Assembly: GCA_037903475.1 (NCBI GenBank)
Contig: JBAJFG010000562.1
Span: forward strand, 1,674,001 to 1,738,000
Direction: 5' to 3'
Length of the DNA: 64,000 nt
From: Ancylostoma caninum
Lineage: Eukaryota > Nematoda > Chromadorea > Rhabditida > Ancylostomatidae
The position numbers were made by a program, and so were the translations under genes. This document shows positions 45,180-55,795 of this stretch, piece by piece. The first letter of the stretch is position 1. The number at the start of each line of letters is the position of its first letter. The notes beneath the pieces were generated by a model, which had not been told where the DNA came from, ran no database searches, and worked only from the letters and a program-made list of their open reading frames with translations.

Positions 45180-45385
45180 TCGCGCGTCACACGCGCATAT
45201 CCATTCGCGAAGGATTTCTCATGAAAACCGGTCAAGTCGGCATGCAAATCTAAAATAAAGAGAACGCGCGCTCGCCGCGACGCCGTATACACGTGCGTCT
45301 GGGCTGCAACTGCGATGCGACTGGGCCTTATTCTTCACCATATGGACGCACGCGCGTCAGTCGCACGCATCCAGTATAAAATGTC
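45180..45385 (+). repeat. family D (CG-rich acgcacgc) repeat
   Basis: Contains GCCTTATTCTTCACCATATG and GACGCACGCGCGTCAG, nearly the same as 11390-11440. The CATTCGCGAAGGATTTCTCA block also matches that copy. Confidence 0.65.
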
Positions 45386-46203
45386 CTTAATGTGTTCATG
45401 AACCCCAGCCGTGAACGAGGAAGCGATAGTGAGAGCGTCGAGTAGGTCTCGCTCCCATTCCTGCGCCCCGGGACGCTATAGAACTGCGCACGGAATTTGT
45501 ATCTCTTTGAGAAGGACCACACTGAAATGCTACTTTTGTTGGATTTTGATGGGGTTATTGTGAACAATCGAAAGGAAATGTTAGTTTTATCATGGAAATC
45601 AGTGTTGCGATGTGAAGGTAATTGTCGTGATTGGTGCATCAAGTATTCTCACTATGCAGTGTTTCAAAAGACTCCATGAACTATTGAAGTATTGTTTCTA
45701 CCTTTCTACCTTATACGTACCCTTGAAAATAAAAGGTTGGGGTACGGATTAAATATGATCTTCGTGCTCAGAGCGTTAAATAACCGAAAACATCGAATAA
45801 TCTGACCCTCCATAGGCAAAGTTTGGGGGGACACTCTAATATTGAGATTTTTGGTGCAAAACTGACCCAAATAGTGCCGAATACTTTTTTCCGTCTTGAA
45901 TTATAGGATATTCATAAACTTATCAGAGTTTTCGGTTTCTCAAGCTTAGCGACGACTTTATGTGGGATCTTCTATACTCACGAAGTCGCGCCCGCTAATT
46001 CGGAACGCTTCAACGGCGTATTGGCCCCCGTGGGTCTGTGCAGCTGTCAGCAACAGTAGCGTGGTACTTGCATATCCATAGGTCATCTCATCCAGTTGAG
46101 TCCAACGCTCGCTCCCATTTTTGCTCAGGCGTTCTTCAAAAATAATATTTCGACTGTATTTAGTGTCATGTTTTGTTTAACTGCAACGCAATGACTTTAT
46201 GTA

Positions 46204-46990
46204 TCAGGTTGGGGGACAAGTTCGTGTGGTTTTTTATGGGCATAGATACCACCACTTTCCACGAACATTGTAAACCACTTTGAATGGGTTCGTAGCTCCT
46301 TCCCTCTTCTATTAATGCTGCTGGAGACAAGGCAGATTGTCACCTCCATGTCTGCGATAAATTACTCTGTTTGAGATGACTCAATTTGTAGCTCGCAACC
46401 GCAACTCTTGGATAAGTTTATGAAATCAATAGGAAACTGAACAAAATAAGCTGTGTATGACTGCACTAAAACTGTAGAGTCTGTAGTGGTGAAAGACTGC
46501 TACGTTCGCGTTTCTTTCTAGTCATTTTGGTGAAATTTGTACAGAGAAGTCGAGCATACCCACTGTGGACGATCACCTCATATCGAGCATTTCAGGATTT
46601 TGCACGGAATGCGTTAGCTAAACTTACACATTGTTGAGAGTTAGCATCAGTAGTGATTATTCCTTACATCTGAGGCAACCTTAGCGAGTAATTGCCTTTA
46701 TGTCCCACAAACTGGGAGTCCAGAACGAGAAGCAACTTCGACGCCAAATTTGCCCTGTCTGAAGTGAGTTCACCACTTCTACGTAGTCCTTTCGGCAGTA
46801 AAGGTTCCTCTCAAAACGTCGTTGTTATCTCTAGCCAATTGGGCCAGATTTGATCCACGATTGAAGTCGAACGATAGCCGGTTACGGGGAGATTCAATTT
46901 CATCGACTTGGGTGGTCACAATCCATGCAATAAAAAACAAGATAAAGCGAGAATTGAAAAATGAGATTGCAGTGGTTGCAAAGAGCAAAT
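46204..46990 (-). pseudogene. second mariner-like remnant
   Basis: The end GGTTGGGGGACAAGTTCGTG resembles a mariner inverted repeat. Next to it, minus-strand HSKWFTMFVESGGIYAHKKP fits the transposase C-terminus (RW...ES.G.Y). Near 46800-46920, DEIESPRNRLSFDF and LAQLARDNNDVLRGT fit the linker after the N-terminal helix-turn-helix. The middle is unrecognisable. A different subfamily from the copy at 26683. Confidence 0.45.
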
Positions 46991-47238
46991 CAAGAGCTAC
47001 AAAGCATTATGATGGCAAGTAAAACAAGGTTCAAAGCACTGTGAGAAAACAAGTTGAAAAAAAAAACTGCATGAACTTATTCCCCAACCCAGTAGTAGTA
47101 CGGCTGCGATCGTATTTATCCAAGTGGGATCGTTATACATATCTGTAGGAGACCCTGGCGGAGCAGGGGATCTCTCGGAGCACTACCGAGTTATGTTGGC
47201 GAAAAGGCTGTATTCGACTTCTTAAAAAAATAGAGCTC

Positions 47239-47562
47239 ACAAGGGAAGTGCAACAGGCCAGACTCGCAAATCGGAATGAAACCTATCTGGCTTGAATCTT
47301 TGTTGGAGAGGGTGTTACAGTATATATTTCATTATTGCCCTCGATTCCAAAAAACAAAAATCCCACCACAGTACCATATGCGCTGCAGCACTCGTCCGTC
47401 AGCGACGATGTGGCCGAGTGGGGAGGATGCTGCACTGTCAGCTCGAGAGTTTGAACCCCGTCATGCGCACCTACCTGTTTTGCTCTCTCATTTTTTTATT
47501 CCCCCTGTGTTGTTGAAATCAAATTTAAAAGGTTAGAAGATAACACTTATCCTTACTGACGC
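47239..47562 (+). repeat. left 324-bp arm of a 1.17-kb inverted repeat, with tRNA-like core
   Basis: Matches the reverse complement of 48088-48411 along its full length (about 80-85% by eye), including CCTATCTGGCTTGAATCTTT and AAAACAAAAATCCCACCACA. It contains an A-box-like GTGGCCGAGTGG and a B-box-like AGTTTGAACCCC, as in a Ser/Leu-type tRNA-derived SINE. Confidence 0.8.
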
Positions 47563-47583
47563 ACTAGGCACGGAATAACTACG

Positions 47584-47592
47584 TTATATAAA
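47584..47592 (+). promoter_or_regulatory. TATA-like box
   Basis: TATATAAAA about 165 bases before the zinc-finger ORF start at 47752. Suggestive only. Confidence 0.25.
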
Positions 47593-47751
47593 ACCTGCTT
47601 TTCTCCCTCGATTAGCTATAAAGTAGCAGTCACTTTTCACGACTGTAACTCAAAATCTTTCCCACTCGGTTCATAATGTTCGAACCTTCACGCGTCGTGG
47701 CCCTTTCTTTCTGTTGTATATTGGACATTCCGTGCTCCCCGTTTCCGCGCT

Positions 47752-47961
47752 ATGCTTCGTTACCCTTGGAAGGCGGCAGGGTATACTGATTTAGATCCAG
47801 GCTCTTTCCTCACTCCAGTGGAAGCCTGCTTCCCCTCTGATCTCTGCAGTGAATGCGACTGTAATGATTGTAGCAGAATTTCTTTCATTGTCTGCGCGTA
47901 TTGTTCTCACCGCTTTTGCTTTGAACACTTCATTGTCTGTGTGCACCGTTGCTGCCAGTAA
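47752..47961 (+). CDS. small AN1-like zinc-finger ORF between inverted arms
   Basis: 69 codons from ATG to TAA; the frame is also open upstream to about 47673. Spacing is C32-x2-C35-x12-C48-x2-C51-x4-C56-x2-H59-x5-H65-x-C67, which fits the AN1 zinc-finger consensus, including the Phe before the fifth Cys (CAYCSHRFCFEH). AN1 fingers bind two zinc ions, often in stress-response or ubiquitin-linked proteins. Residues 1-31 carry no recognised domain and there is no signal peptide. It sits in the 525-bp spacer of a large inverted repeat, so it may belong to a mobile element or be the last exon of a gene whose other exons were not found. The finger pattern is directly visible; expression is unknown. 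Confidence 0.45.
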   Translation: MLRYPWKAAGYTDLDPGSFLTPVEACFPSDLCSECDCNDCSRISFIVCAYCSHRFCFEHFIVCVHRCCQ

Positions 47962-48087
47962 ATGCTTTCTCATTGACCATCCTTTTTTTGTTTTGAATGA
48001 AAATTTTACAATTTTCTAGCGACTCGAGGGAAAGCTGTACGATCACTAAACTACGTTCATAGCATAGTAGTTATTCTATAGCTAGTA

Positions 48088-48411
48088 CGTCAGTAAAGAC
48101 AAGTGTTGTCTTCTAGCCCTCCAAAATTGATTTCAATAACATAGGAGGAATAAAAAACAAAAATGCAAAACGAGTGTCAATGACGGGATCCAAACCCTCG
48201 ACCTCCTGCCTATCAGTCCGCATCCTCTCCACTCGGCCACCTCGTCGCTGACGGACTAGTGCTGCAACGCATATAGTACTGTGGTGGGATTTTTGTTTTT
48301 TGAAGCCGAGGGCAGTAACAAAATATATACTGCAACACCCTCTCCAACAAAGATTCAAGCCAGATAGGTTTCATCCCGATTTTCGAATATGGCCTCTTGC
48401 ACTTCCCTTGT
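48088..48411 (-). repeat. right 324-bp arm of the 1.17-kb inverted repeat
   Basis: Reverse-complement partner of 47239-47562. Read on the minus strand it has GGTGGCCGAGTGGAGAGGAT and GGGTTTGGATCCCG, tRNA-like A and B boxes. Confidence 0.8.
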
Positions 48412-50380
48412 CAGTAGGAGGTGCACCCAGGTTTAAGCTTTGGCAAAGACATGGGCTTAGCACTAGGTTTCGGTTAAGGGTTAGCGTTACGGGTAGGTTT
48501 CCACGACGAGTTACGACTCCATTTTGGGTGTCCTTCCCCCAACTCCGTTTTCCCCTCAATATTCTGTAGTAAAACTTTTGCTACCGACGCTCTTTCATAC
48601 CATACTATATTTGTAGTTTTACTGATATCTCGTGTTTTTAGGACGTCTATCACGGCAACACCACTGCTCTGTTTCGGAGCATCACTTCTTGAAAATGTGA
48701 CGTCTCACTGAAGGTATCTTACACATGAATGCTTACCAGAGCATCCTCGCCAACCTGACGCTGAAAAACCGCGTGTAGTCATGGGTTCATCACAGGCAAG
48801 GATTTATCGGAACTATTCCAGTGAATCCTACTGCAGAATCACCAGTCTTCATAGTAACACTTATAACAGGACCTTAGACGTCATGGAGCACACCTTCGTT
48901 GTGAAAGTTGTGCTTTAGAACAAGTATTTAGTTGCTGTTGAACTATGTCAGTACAAGTTGACCTTCACATTGAGGACACGCGACTCCTGTGGACATCTGA
49001 ACAAATTTCGCCAAAGTGATAATCAGAATGCTGGGATGAAATGTAATGAAAGGTAATCCTACTCGCTTCTACTCTGCAGGCCTGTTGCATTCATCAACCG
49101 TATCATTTTGTTCACTTTATTCAGCACTTCATCAAGTTCCATTCACGAATTAAGGTCGGGACCGCAAATTGAGTCGTCTCAAGCAATGTAGCATTTCAAG
49201 GAAGTGGAACAGATGAGGTGCTCTGTTTCTCGCAGTATCAATAGTAGAGGGAAGGGGCAATATAAGCTACTCATTGTGATTGATGTCCTTTGTGAGAAAC
49301 TATGGTTTCGATTCCTATTAAAAACCGCACGGATTTATTGCCTAACTCAATGTATTTGGAGTTTCTTTGTGGAATTTAATATCATCCTGACCTTTATGAG
49401 TTATTGCACGTTGAGCTACACTATTATACAGGTCCCGCGGAAGTTTTAGTCCACAGATTCCATGGTTGGGATGACCACGGTTCGATCGGTGGATTGTTGC
49501 AATTTCGTATAACCCCTACATCAGAACCGTAAACTATTAGCCTATATGCCCTTATTTTGTAAGACTTATTCACATTTAGACGAAAATGGAGTTGATGGCG
49601 GTACCTTGTAAGTGATCGTAGGCTTCCGCTTGGAAGCCTAAACATAGGCATACTTTTGCGTAAGCCCAAGCCTAATTTTGTGCATAAGATGAGCTCAAGC
49701 GTAGGCCTAAGCCTAAAATGGGTGCTCCATCTTCCTTTTTTTTTGCTGCACCTAGTCTGGCATTAACATATAGCAGGCATAGCAGGTTAACGAAATTTAA
49801 AAATTTTGTAGCGCTTACCTATAGTCCGGACGTATACCTAGCTGCCGGCGTGTGTACGACCATTTCAAAAGAGGTTGCCGAACAGCTTGGCTTCGTTTGA
49901 TACGAGAAAATGTTCCACATCACAGGCATGTTGTTTTGTCCCAAGAGTTGCTAGTGATATACGAGGCATCTTTTCGAAGCGTTGAAAACAGAGCCGATGG
50001 ACATTGCTCGACAGGGCATTTCTTCTAAAAACACCAAAGCATCAAAGATCTGAAAAGACCTGCCCACTCGGATAAACAGCCTGATACCAATCGCCAGCAC
50101 GCAGGCTGTTCCATGGAGATGAGTGATTTCTTCCAGTGTCTAATAACACTCTTTTTTCAAGGTTCAAGTAGATTTAATGTACATTTTCAATATTTGTAGT
50201 CTTCGTCGTGGTGGTACTTTGATGAGATGGATCTCGTGATGGCATGTCGTCACGAAAATCTTCCTTTTTCAGCGTAAGCATCACTGAGCATATTCTTTCT
50301 ATAGGTCAAAATGGACGCAGAACACCTCCTATAGGGCGCAGGTACATTCACCCTGGAATCAGCTGCAAAATAAAGGATAT
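48412..50380. other. intergenic stretch, no supported gene
   Basis: No convincing exon. A cluster of GCCTAA hexamers lies at 49636-49716. Confidence 0.5.
49636..49716. repeat. interstitial GCCTAA (nematode telomere-like) cluster
   Basis: GCCTAA occurs at 49636, 49670, 49705 and 49711, the last two in tandem, with related TAGGCAT and TAAGCCC motifs between. Confidence 0.4.
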
Positions 50381-50384
50381 TGTT

Positions 50385-50609
50385 ATGAAGGTAATCTTCC
50401 TTAAATTAATTGTCTTCTTTGGTATGATGAGCTCAAGAGTAGCAACGTGCCAGGAGGAAACGTTGACGTGCATACAGTCAAATCCATCTTTCCTCATCCC
50501 GGGCCGAGTGGGCCCAAATAACTCTGAGTTTCGTGTGAATTTGCACCACATAATGTGGAAGGGTGAAGTGCTAGTTTTAAAGCAGAAGAACAGATGTTAC
50601 GAAGTGTGA
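50385..50609 (+). CDS. possible small secreted peptide
   Basis: A 74-codon ORF begins MKVIFLKLIVFFGMMSSRVA, a good signal-peptide pattern (Lys, hydrophobic core, small residues) with possible cleavage before CQEETLTC. The remainder has three Cys in all and ends in a basic tail. The last dozen codons lie inside the foldback element starting at about 50575, so the natural stop may have been supplied by that insertion. No upstream exon or poly(A) signal was matched. No family recognised. It could be a chance ORF. Confidence 0.3.
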   Translation: MKVIFLKLIVFFGMMSSRVATCQEETLTCIQSNPSFLIPGRVGPNNSEFRVNLHHIMWKGEVLVLKQKNRCYEV

Positions 50610-51033
50610 CTTCCTGATGCTGACGAACTCTGCCTACCGAAACCACAGAAACCGGGTCGAGAGGATCTTCAAAGACCGGCCCGACTCGAGTGGGCGTCCT
50701 TCGATCAAATGGTCAACTAAACCCCAATCAACAATTTCGCAATAACTTTGTAGTCAAAAGACTCAAATTCTGATTAGATGGGTCATCTTCAAAGGATTCT
50801 ATTAACATGGAGCAATTCAATTTTAAATCAAGGTCCAAATATGATTGGGTTGACTACAAAGTTATTGCGAAGTTGTTAACTGGGGATTAGTTGACCATTT
50901 GATCGAAGGACGCCCACTCGAGTCGGGCAGTTCTTGGAAGATTCTCTCGACTCAATTTCTGTAGTTTCAGTATGCAGAGTTCGTAAGCACCAATAAGTCA
51001 TACTTCGTAACATCTGTTCTTTTCTTTAATTTA
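50575..51033. mobile_element. foldback element with ~210-bp arms
   Basis: The left arm (AAGAACAGATGTTACGAAGT, GACTCGAGTGGGCGTCCTTC, TTCGCAATAACTTTGTAGTC) recurs inverted on the right. The loop is centred near 50800. No coding capacity. Confidence 0.85.
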
Positions 51034-51192
51034 GTCCAATTTATCGCGGTTTACGTGAGCGACTATATACATTATACGAAAGCGGAGAGGCGACATCTTT
51101 TACTTGACGTCTTACTAAGTGCTGTCTTTAGTTAGAAATGTAGCTGTGAGCAGTTCCCGGCTAATGGACTGCTGTTGCCGCTTCCCATGCAG

Positions 51193-51525
51193 TCATATAA
51201 ATAGGAACTGTGGTGATGTGGACTTAGTTAGAATACGGTCTAGTTCCTTTGCGAAGTCGCTAATTGCCAGCTTGTGGAAGCCGGGGCTTGATTGTCTAGT
51301 GGTGCCCGGTTTTGTGGCACCTGTGGTTGACCCACATCGCATATCCACGGCGGGCGGGTTACGCCCGCTTCGCTGACAATTTTCACATGGGACTCGCCCA
51401 ACACTGGAGACCGGGGAATTGCCCCGGGTTGCAGTGACCCTGCTGTGGCGCTGGGGTAAGCCCACAGATGTCTCGCTTTCCGAGCATCGAGCTTCCTCTG
51501 CTAGAGAGCGCAGTGATCGTTCCAT
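51193..51525 (-). CDS. uncharacterised 110-codon ORF in a GC-rich island
   Basis: ATG at 51525-51523 lies 75 bases after a good acceptor (CTTGTTTCAG at about 51600). The product starts MERSLRSLAEEARCSESETS, has a C-x2-C (PCENCQ) and a Ser/Thr/Gly-rich middle, and ends with a mixed helix (HKLAISDFAKELDRIL). Base composition differs from the flanks, as in a gene end or part of a retroelement. No domain recognised; no poly(A) signal confirmed. Confidence 0.35.
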   Translation of the reverse strand: MERSLRSLAEEARCSESETSVGLPQRHSRVTATRGNSPVSSVGRVPCENCQRSGRNPPAVDMRCGSTTGATKPGTTRQSSPGFHKLAISDFAKELDRILTKSTSPQFLFI

Positions 51526-52173
51526 GGCTTGGATACCGCTCGTCGGCAAATACAGCTTGGCGAGGCAGCAGCTAGAACGGCAGCAGGCACTACTCTGAAA
51601 CAAGTAAAGTTGCAAATGCCTGGAGGTTATTTAAACCCCACGTGACAAACACAAATGCAAATATAATGGATATGGAAAAGGGTTGCAAGGTATCTACGGC
51701 CTGACGACCGGTTAGACACACAAGAGTGGACCTCGAAGGAATGGACCCTAAACTAAATAGAGTACGCGCCCCTAAAAGGTTGCAGAGTTCCCACCTTTAC
51801 ACCTACCAGGCTAAGCTGGAAAGGTTCCGGTTATTGATCGCGAAGTCGCACGAAGAGTGAAGAGTGGAGACGCCCACTTGGAGAACGTTATTTAAACATT
51901 CTCACTCCGGATCTTCTCCTTTTCCTCTTTCGTCTCTCGTCGATCGCTCCCGACAGTCATCCGCTCGCGAAGTTGACAATGAGTCGAATGAGATCAATTG
52001 AATTCGAAATGATGCGCGCGCCGCTTTATAGGCAGGGATGTGGGAAACTCCGCCCCTTGGTCACGTGAGCCAGTGCGCGGCAGCCGCATTCAAGTCCTGA
52101 TGGCATACCATCTCTGAGAATTCCCCTCGCGTCCCTGGAAAAGCAGCGAGAGAGAACTAGTTACTATGAGAAT

Positions 52174-52243
52174 AGTACAGATATGGAAAAGATAAGGAGC
52201 AGGAGAAGAGTACAGATATGGAAAAGATAAGGAGCAGGAGAAC
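52174..52243. repeat. 35-bp tandem duplication
   Basis: Two 35-base units starting AGTACAGATATGGAAAAGAT differ only at the final base. Confidence 0.9.
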
Positions 52244-52544
52244 CGAGATAGGGCAAAGTACAGCAAAAGGCACAGGTAATTGATACAATTGTATAAAGGA
52301 GCATTTATATATAATTGGTATACCCATACTACATAATATCCTATTGTCTTGAAACAGTCCGTTTTTTTGTTGGGTGAAAATGTATTTTAGCCGTGAAGGT
52401 TAAACAGGGAACGTATTCCTCATTTCAACGATGGATATCGGGAAGGTGTGCTGGAGATGCGACTCGTTTCTTGAAAAGGGGATGCTTTGACGCTGTAGCT
52501 GTTGCAGTGATGCGCACCTCAGAATATGAAGGTGGTGGTGTTGA

Positions 52545-52690
52545 TCTCGAATCCGTTTCTTTTTTGGCCATTTTGCAAGGGTTAAAATGGGTGAAAAGTC
52601 GAAACCACAGTACATCTGTGCTGCAATGAAGAAAATCTCAACTTCTTCTTCATTGCATTTCAGCAGGAGCGGGAAACGGATTCGAGATCA
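52545..52690. repeat. inverted repeat within Tc1-like debris
   Basis: GATCTCGAATCCGTTTC and GAAACGGATTCGAGATC pair, and CTGCAATGAAGAA pairs with TTCTTCATTGCA inside. Related to the foldback at 33256. Confidence 0.5.
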
Positions 52691-52754
52691 GCGTCTTCGA
52701 CTTCATATGGAGAGACATATCCCATTTCGAAATGATGCTGGTCCTACAGGGGTA

Positions 52755-53240
52755 TCAAGAAGTTTTCAAGCTGGCGTTTGCTATAGTGAAAAGTTTCTCA
52801 CCAGCAAAGACGGTCAAGTGGTAGCGTGAATGAGGAAATCGCCTCAAAATCTGTCTGCAAAAGTTCTTCCAGTTCTTTCTTACAGTATCGTATAAGGTGT
52901 GGGTTTTTGAGAATGGTGAGGATAAATGCTCAGCTTCTTTCACACAATTTTCCTCATGGGTCTGCGGTCTACCTGACATCTGTCGCTATTTTGCGTAGGG
53001 AACCTACAGATTTCTGTCGATCCTGCTCCGACCAATCTTCACTTCCTTGGGATTGGCTGCAATAAAGGAAAGATATCCACCCTCTTTGTCCTCATTGTTT
53101 CCGAGCTCTTCGAAGCTTTGTATTGTGTTGTGGACAGTTATTCGGTGCAGGGTTAACGCTCTTACAATGTTCCCTACAGACCTACAGTCCTGATGCAGAT
53201 GAATATTGGCACTGCTCATGACATTAGAGGCAACCATCAC
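52755..53240 (-). pseudogene. Tc1/mariner-superfamily transposase remnant
   Basis: The first frame (53240-53004) reads VGNIVRALTLHRITVHNTIQ then SFEELGNNEDKEGG, the DNA-binding helix-turn-helix and linker of Tc1-like transposases. A second frame (52979-52755) reads CRQILRRFPHSRYHLTVFAG then EKLFTIANASLK, matching the first catalytic block (FSDEKLFT) with the catalytic Asp changed to Gly. A stop and frame break separate them and the C-terminal catalytic part is not recognisable. Inactive. Confidence 0.7.
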
Positions 53241-53718
53241 GAGATAACTATTGCCTGGTAATAAAAGAAAAGGAAGTAGTAAGAAAATGAGGAGACAATG
53301 CGAAAAAATCTGGGAATTCCGCAGAAATGGAGGTGCACGGGTAATTGTTGGCCACCCTGTGGTATCCCTCCCTTGCTACCACTTTGTTTTCCTCAGTTTT
53401 TTTTTGAAATTCCATTAGAAGTGATGCACTGCCGGTAAACGAAAATGTGCTCATCGCATTAAAAGACTATACTGCGACCCATCAATTCATCCGCTTAGTT
53501 CTCGGACAGATTCCGGATATTTTTGACGATCCACTAGCTTTTTAGTAGTACTCATAGACATTTGCATCGCTCTTATGATGACATAGGTGCGAAGACGCTG
53601 AACATGTTTAGGTGAAATGGGGTAAAATTGAGCCATATTTGTGCGCTTGCTTGTATTCTCTTGTTTGTTTCGCATGTATTTGCATTAGTTTTTCTGGAGA
53701 CAATTCCAGGTTGCTTTC

Positions 53719-54393
53719 GCTCACAGTATCGTAGTCAAGTACGTCGCTCTGAGAGGTCGCTCATCTCAGATCCTTTGCGCTCCATCCAAGGTAAGAGGGA
53801 GAGGTGGGTTTGTTTCGATTTTCTTCGGATCTTTCACAAAGTGGGGGACATATTGATGGGTGAAACGGGCTTGCTTCGGCTTTTGGTGGAGTGATCAAAA
53901 TAGCAAAATAGTTTTAGTGGTGCTCACAGGATCATAGTCAAGTACGTTGCTTAGAGGTCGCTCATTTCAGATCCTCTGCGCTCCATCCAAGGTACAGTGG
54001 ACGGCAATGGCGGTGGCCCATCTGCGGCCTCGAGAAGAACGCAGCGCAACCGCGCCGCCCGCGTCGTAAACAATGTTTTCTGCTGCTGTTATGCTATATC
54101 TAGAGCTTTTCTGCCCGATTTTAAGGATTCTTGACCAAATCGGGAAGAAAGCGAGTAGAAATAGCATTCCAGCAGCAGACGACAACGGTCCCTTCGCGCG
54201 CGGCGCGCTTGCGCTGCGTCCTTCTCGAGGCCGCAGATGGGCCACCGCCATTGCCGTCCACTGTAAGAGGGAAGGGGTGGGTTTGTTTCGCTTTTCTTCG
54301 GATTTTTCACAAGGTGGGGGACATATTGATGGGTGAAACGAGCTTGCTTCGGCTTCTGGTGGAACGATCAAAATAGCAAAATAGTTCTAGTCG
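53719..54393. repeat. ~200-bp tandem duplication, second copy interrupted
   Basis: Unit 1 (53719-53921) and unit 2 (53922-54393) share GATCCTYTGCGCTCCATCCA, GGGGGACATATTGATGGGTG and AGCAAAATAGTT in order. Without the 269-bp insertion and one TA, unit 2 is about 201 bp, the same length as unit 1. Confidence 0.9.
53995..54263. mobile_element. 269-bp MITE with 43-bp perfect inverted ends and TA target duplication
   Basis: Begins CAGTGGACGGCAATGGCGGT and ends with its exact inverse; the terminal 43 bases match perfectly and weaker pairing continues to about 65. TA flanks both sides (53993-53994, 54264-54265). The empty site is seen in unit 1 of the tandem duplication as CCAAGGTAAGAGGG. TA targeting fits the Tc1/mariner superfamily. 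Confidence 0.92.
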
Positions 54394-55621
54394 TTATGTG
54401 GTTGGACCCGCGGTTTGTTTAGAATTTTGTGCTGCGATAACCAAATGGAAAGGTTTCAGTAGGTTTTCAATTTTATCATGTGCGAAATGCACTGGTATTT
54501 TCTGGAAACTGTAGAAAATTGACAAATTCCACATTGATTTTGTGCTCAAACAGCATGGAGCGGGAGAACTTCTACGCTAGCGATTTGACAATTGCGTAGG
54601 TATAATCTTGGCGGTTTCAGAACTTTACTTAGCTGGAACAAGTACTCGTTTTTTGTCCCTTTTGCGGAAGCAGGTGTTCAATTTGTTAAGGAAAACCTTC
54701 GAATATATATCATTTTAAGCGAACTGCGTCTATACATATCCGCCAGCCTTGCGAAGCATTCACTGCTAACGCTTTCATTGTTTCCTCTTGTTCTCTTATT
54801 CAGACGGGTAACTCCCGTGAGAGTTACCAGTTTCCTGGGAACCGGATAATCAGAAGCATGCAGAGGTAGAAATTTACAGGCAAATTGCTCAGGTGTGACC
54901 CTTTATAACAAACTTTAATTTTTTCAGTACTCTTTGGGACAGTAGTTGTAGCGCATCGAGCTTTGATAGTTTCAGTTAGTAATGCAAAACTAGCCGCTAT
55001 CGCTCTCTTAACCCACGCAGATGGGTACCTAGGATGACCATTTGCCATTCACGATAGTTGTGGCATGATCGGTATCTGCAGACTTATTATTAGAAAGTTT
55101 GTTCAATTGTGAGGTTGGCCTCAATTAATGAGTCGATGGGAGGTGCTAGAACTAGTGCTACTAGTAACAATAATGTTGTTGGCAGTTTTAGTCTTATCAT
55201 TCACTAGGTAAATACCTGTATTTTGCCGACTCATCTAAATGTAAAGAGGAATTCAAAGTTGTGTGTCGTTAGTGTGTTTATTCAAATGATTTGTTTCGTT
55301 CTTAAAGATTTCTGAGAAGCTTACCGTGAAAATTCTCACATCCCAGCTCTTTCACTTTGTTGGAAAGGCTTTTAAATACTCAATTTATGCGTAATGTGCA
55401 GAACTAATACTACGAGACTTGCTGATGTACTGGTGTTTTTTTTTGGGTGTGTAGTACTTGTGATGTCATTCAATGCAGATATACTGTTTTATATGTGTTT
55501 TGGCTCAGAAAATGGAATCATTCGTTATTTGGGTCTCACCGCGATGTTTCCCTTTGGAAAAAAAAACAGAGTATGATACTTTGATGTTCATAATTTAAGG
55601 GGTTATCACAATCGTTTCCTG

Positions 55622-55795
55622 GAGGCCCGGGCAGCGTAGTGGGAAGAGCCCGCCGTTGCTGGTTAAGGTCGATGGTTTGATCCCACCTCGAGCCAGCACC
55701 CCTCCCCCCTCCCTCGGGGTCGGTAACTTGGTGTTAGTGGGACCTGGGAGGATGAAGCACTGACTTGGTGCATCGGATGGCCTCATAATTTACAG
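55622..55795 (+). mobile_element. tRNA-derived SINE
   Basis: Head GGGCAGCGTAGTGGGAAGAG (A-box-like) and GATGGTTTGATCCCACC (B-box-like) about 45 bases apart. A GC-rich body with CTCCCTCGGGGTCGGTAAC follows. Different subtype from the one at 3520. Confidence 0.65.
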
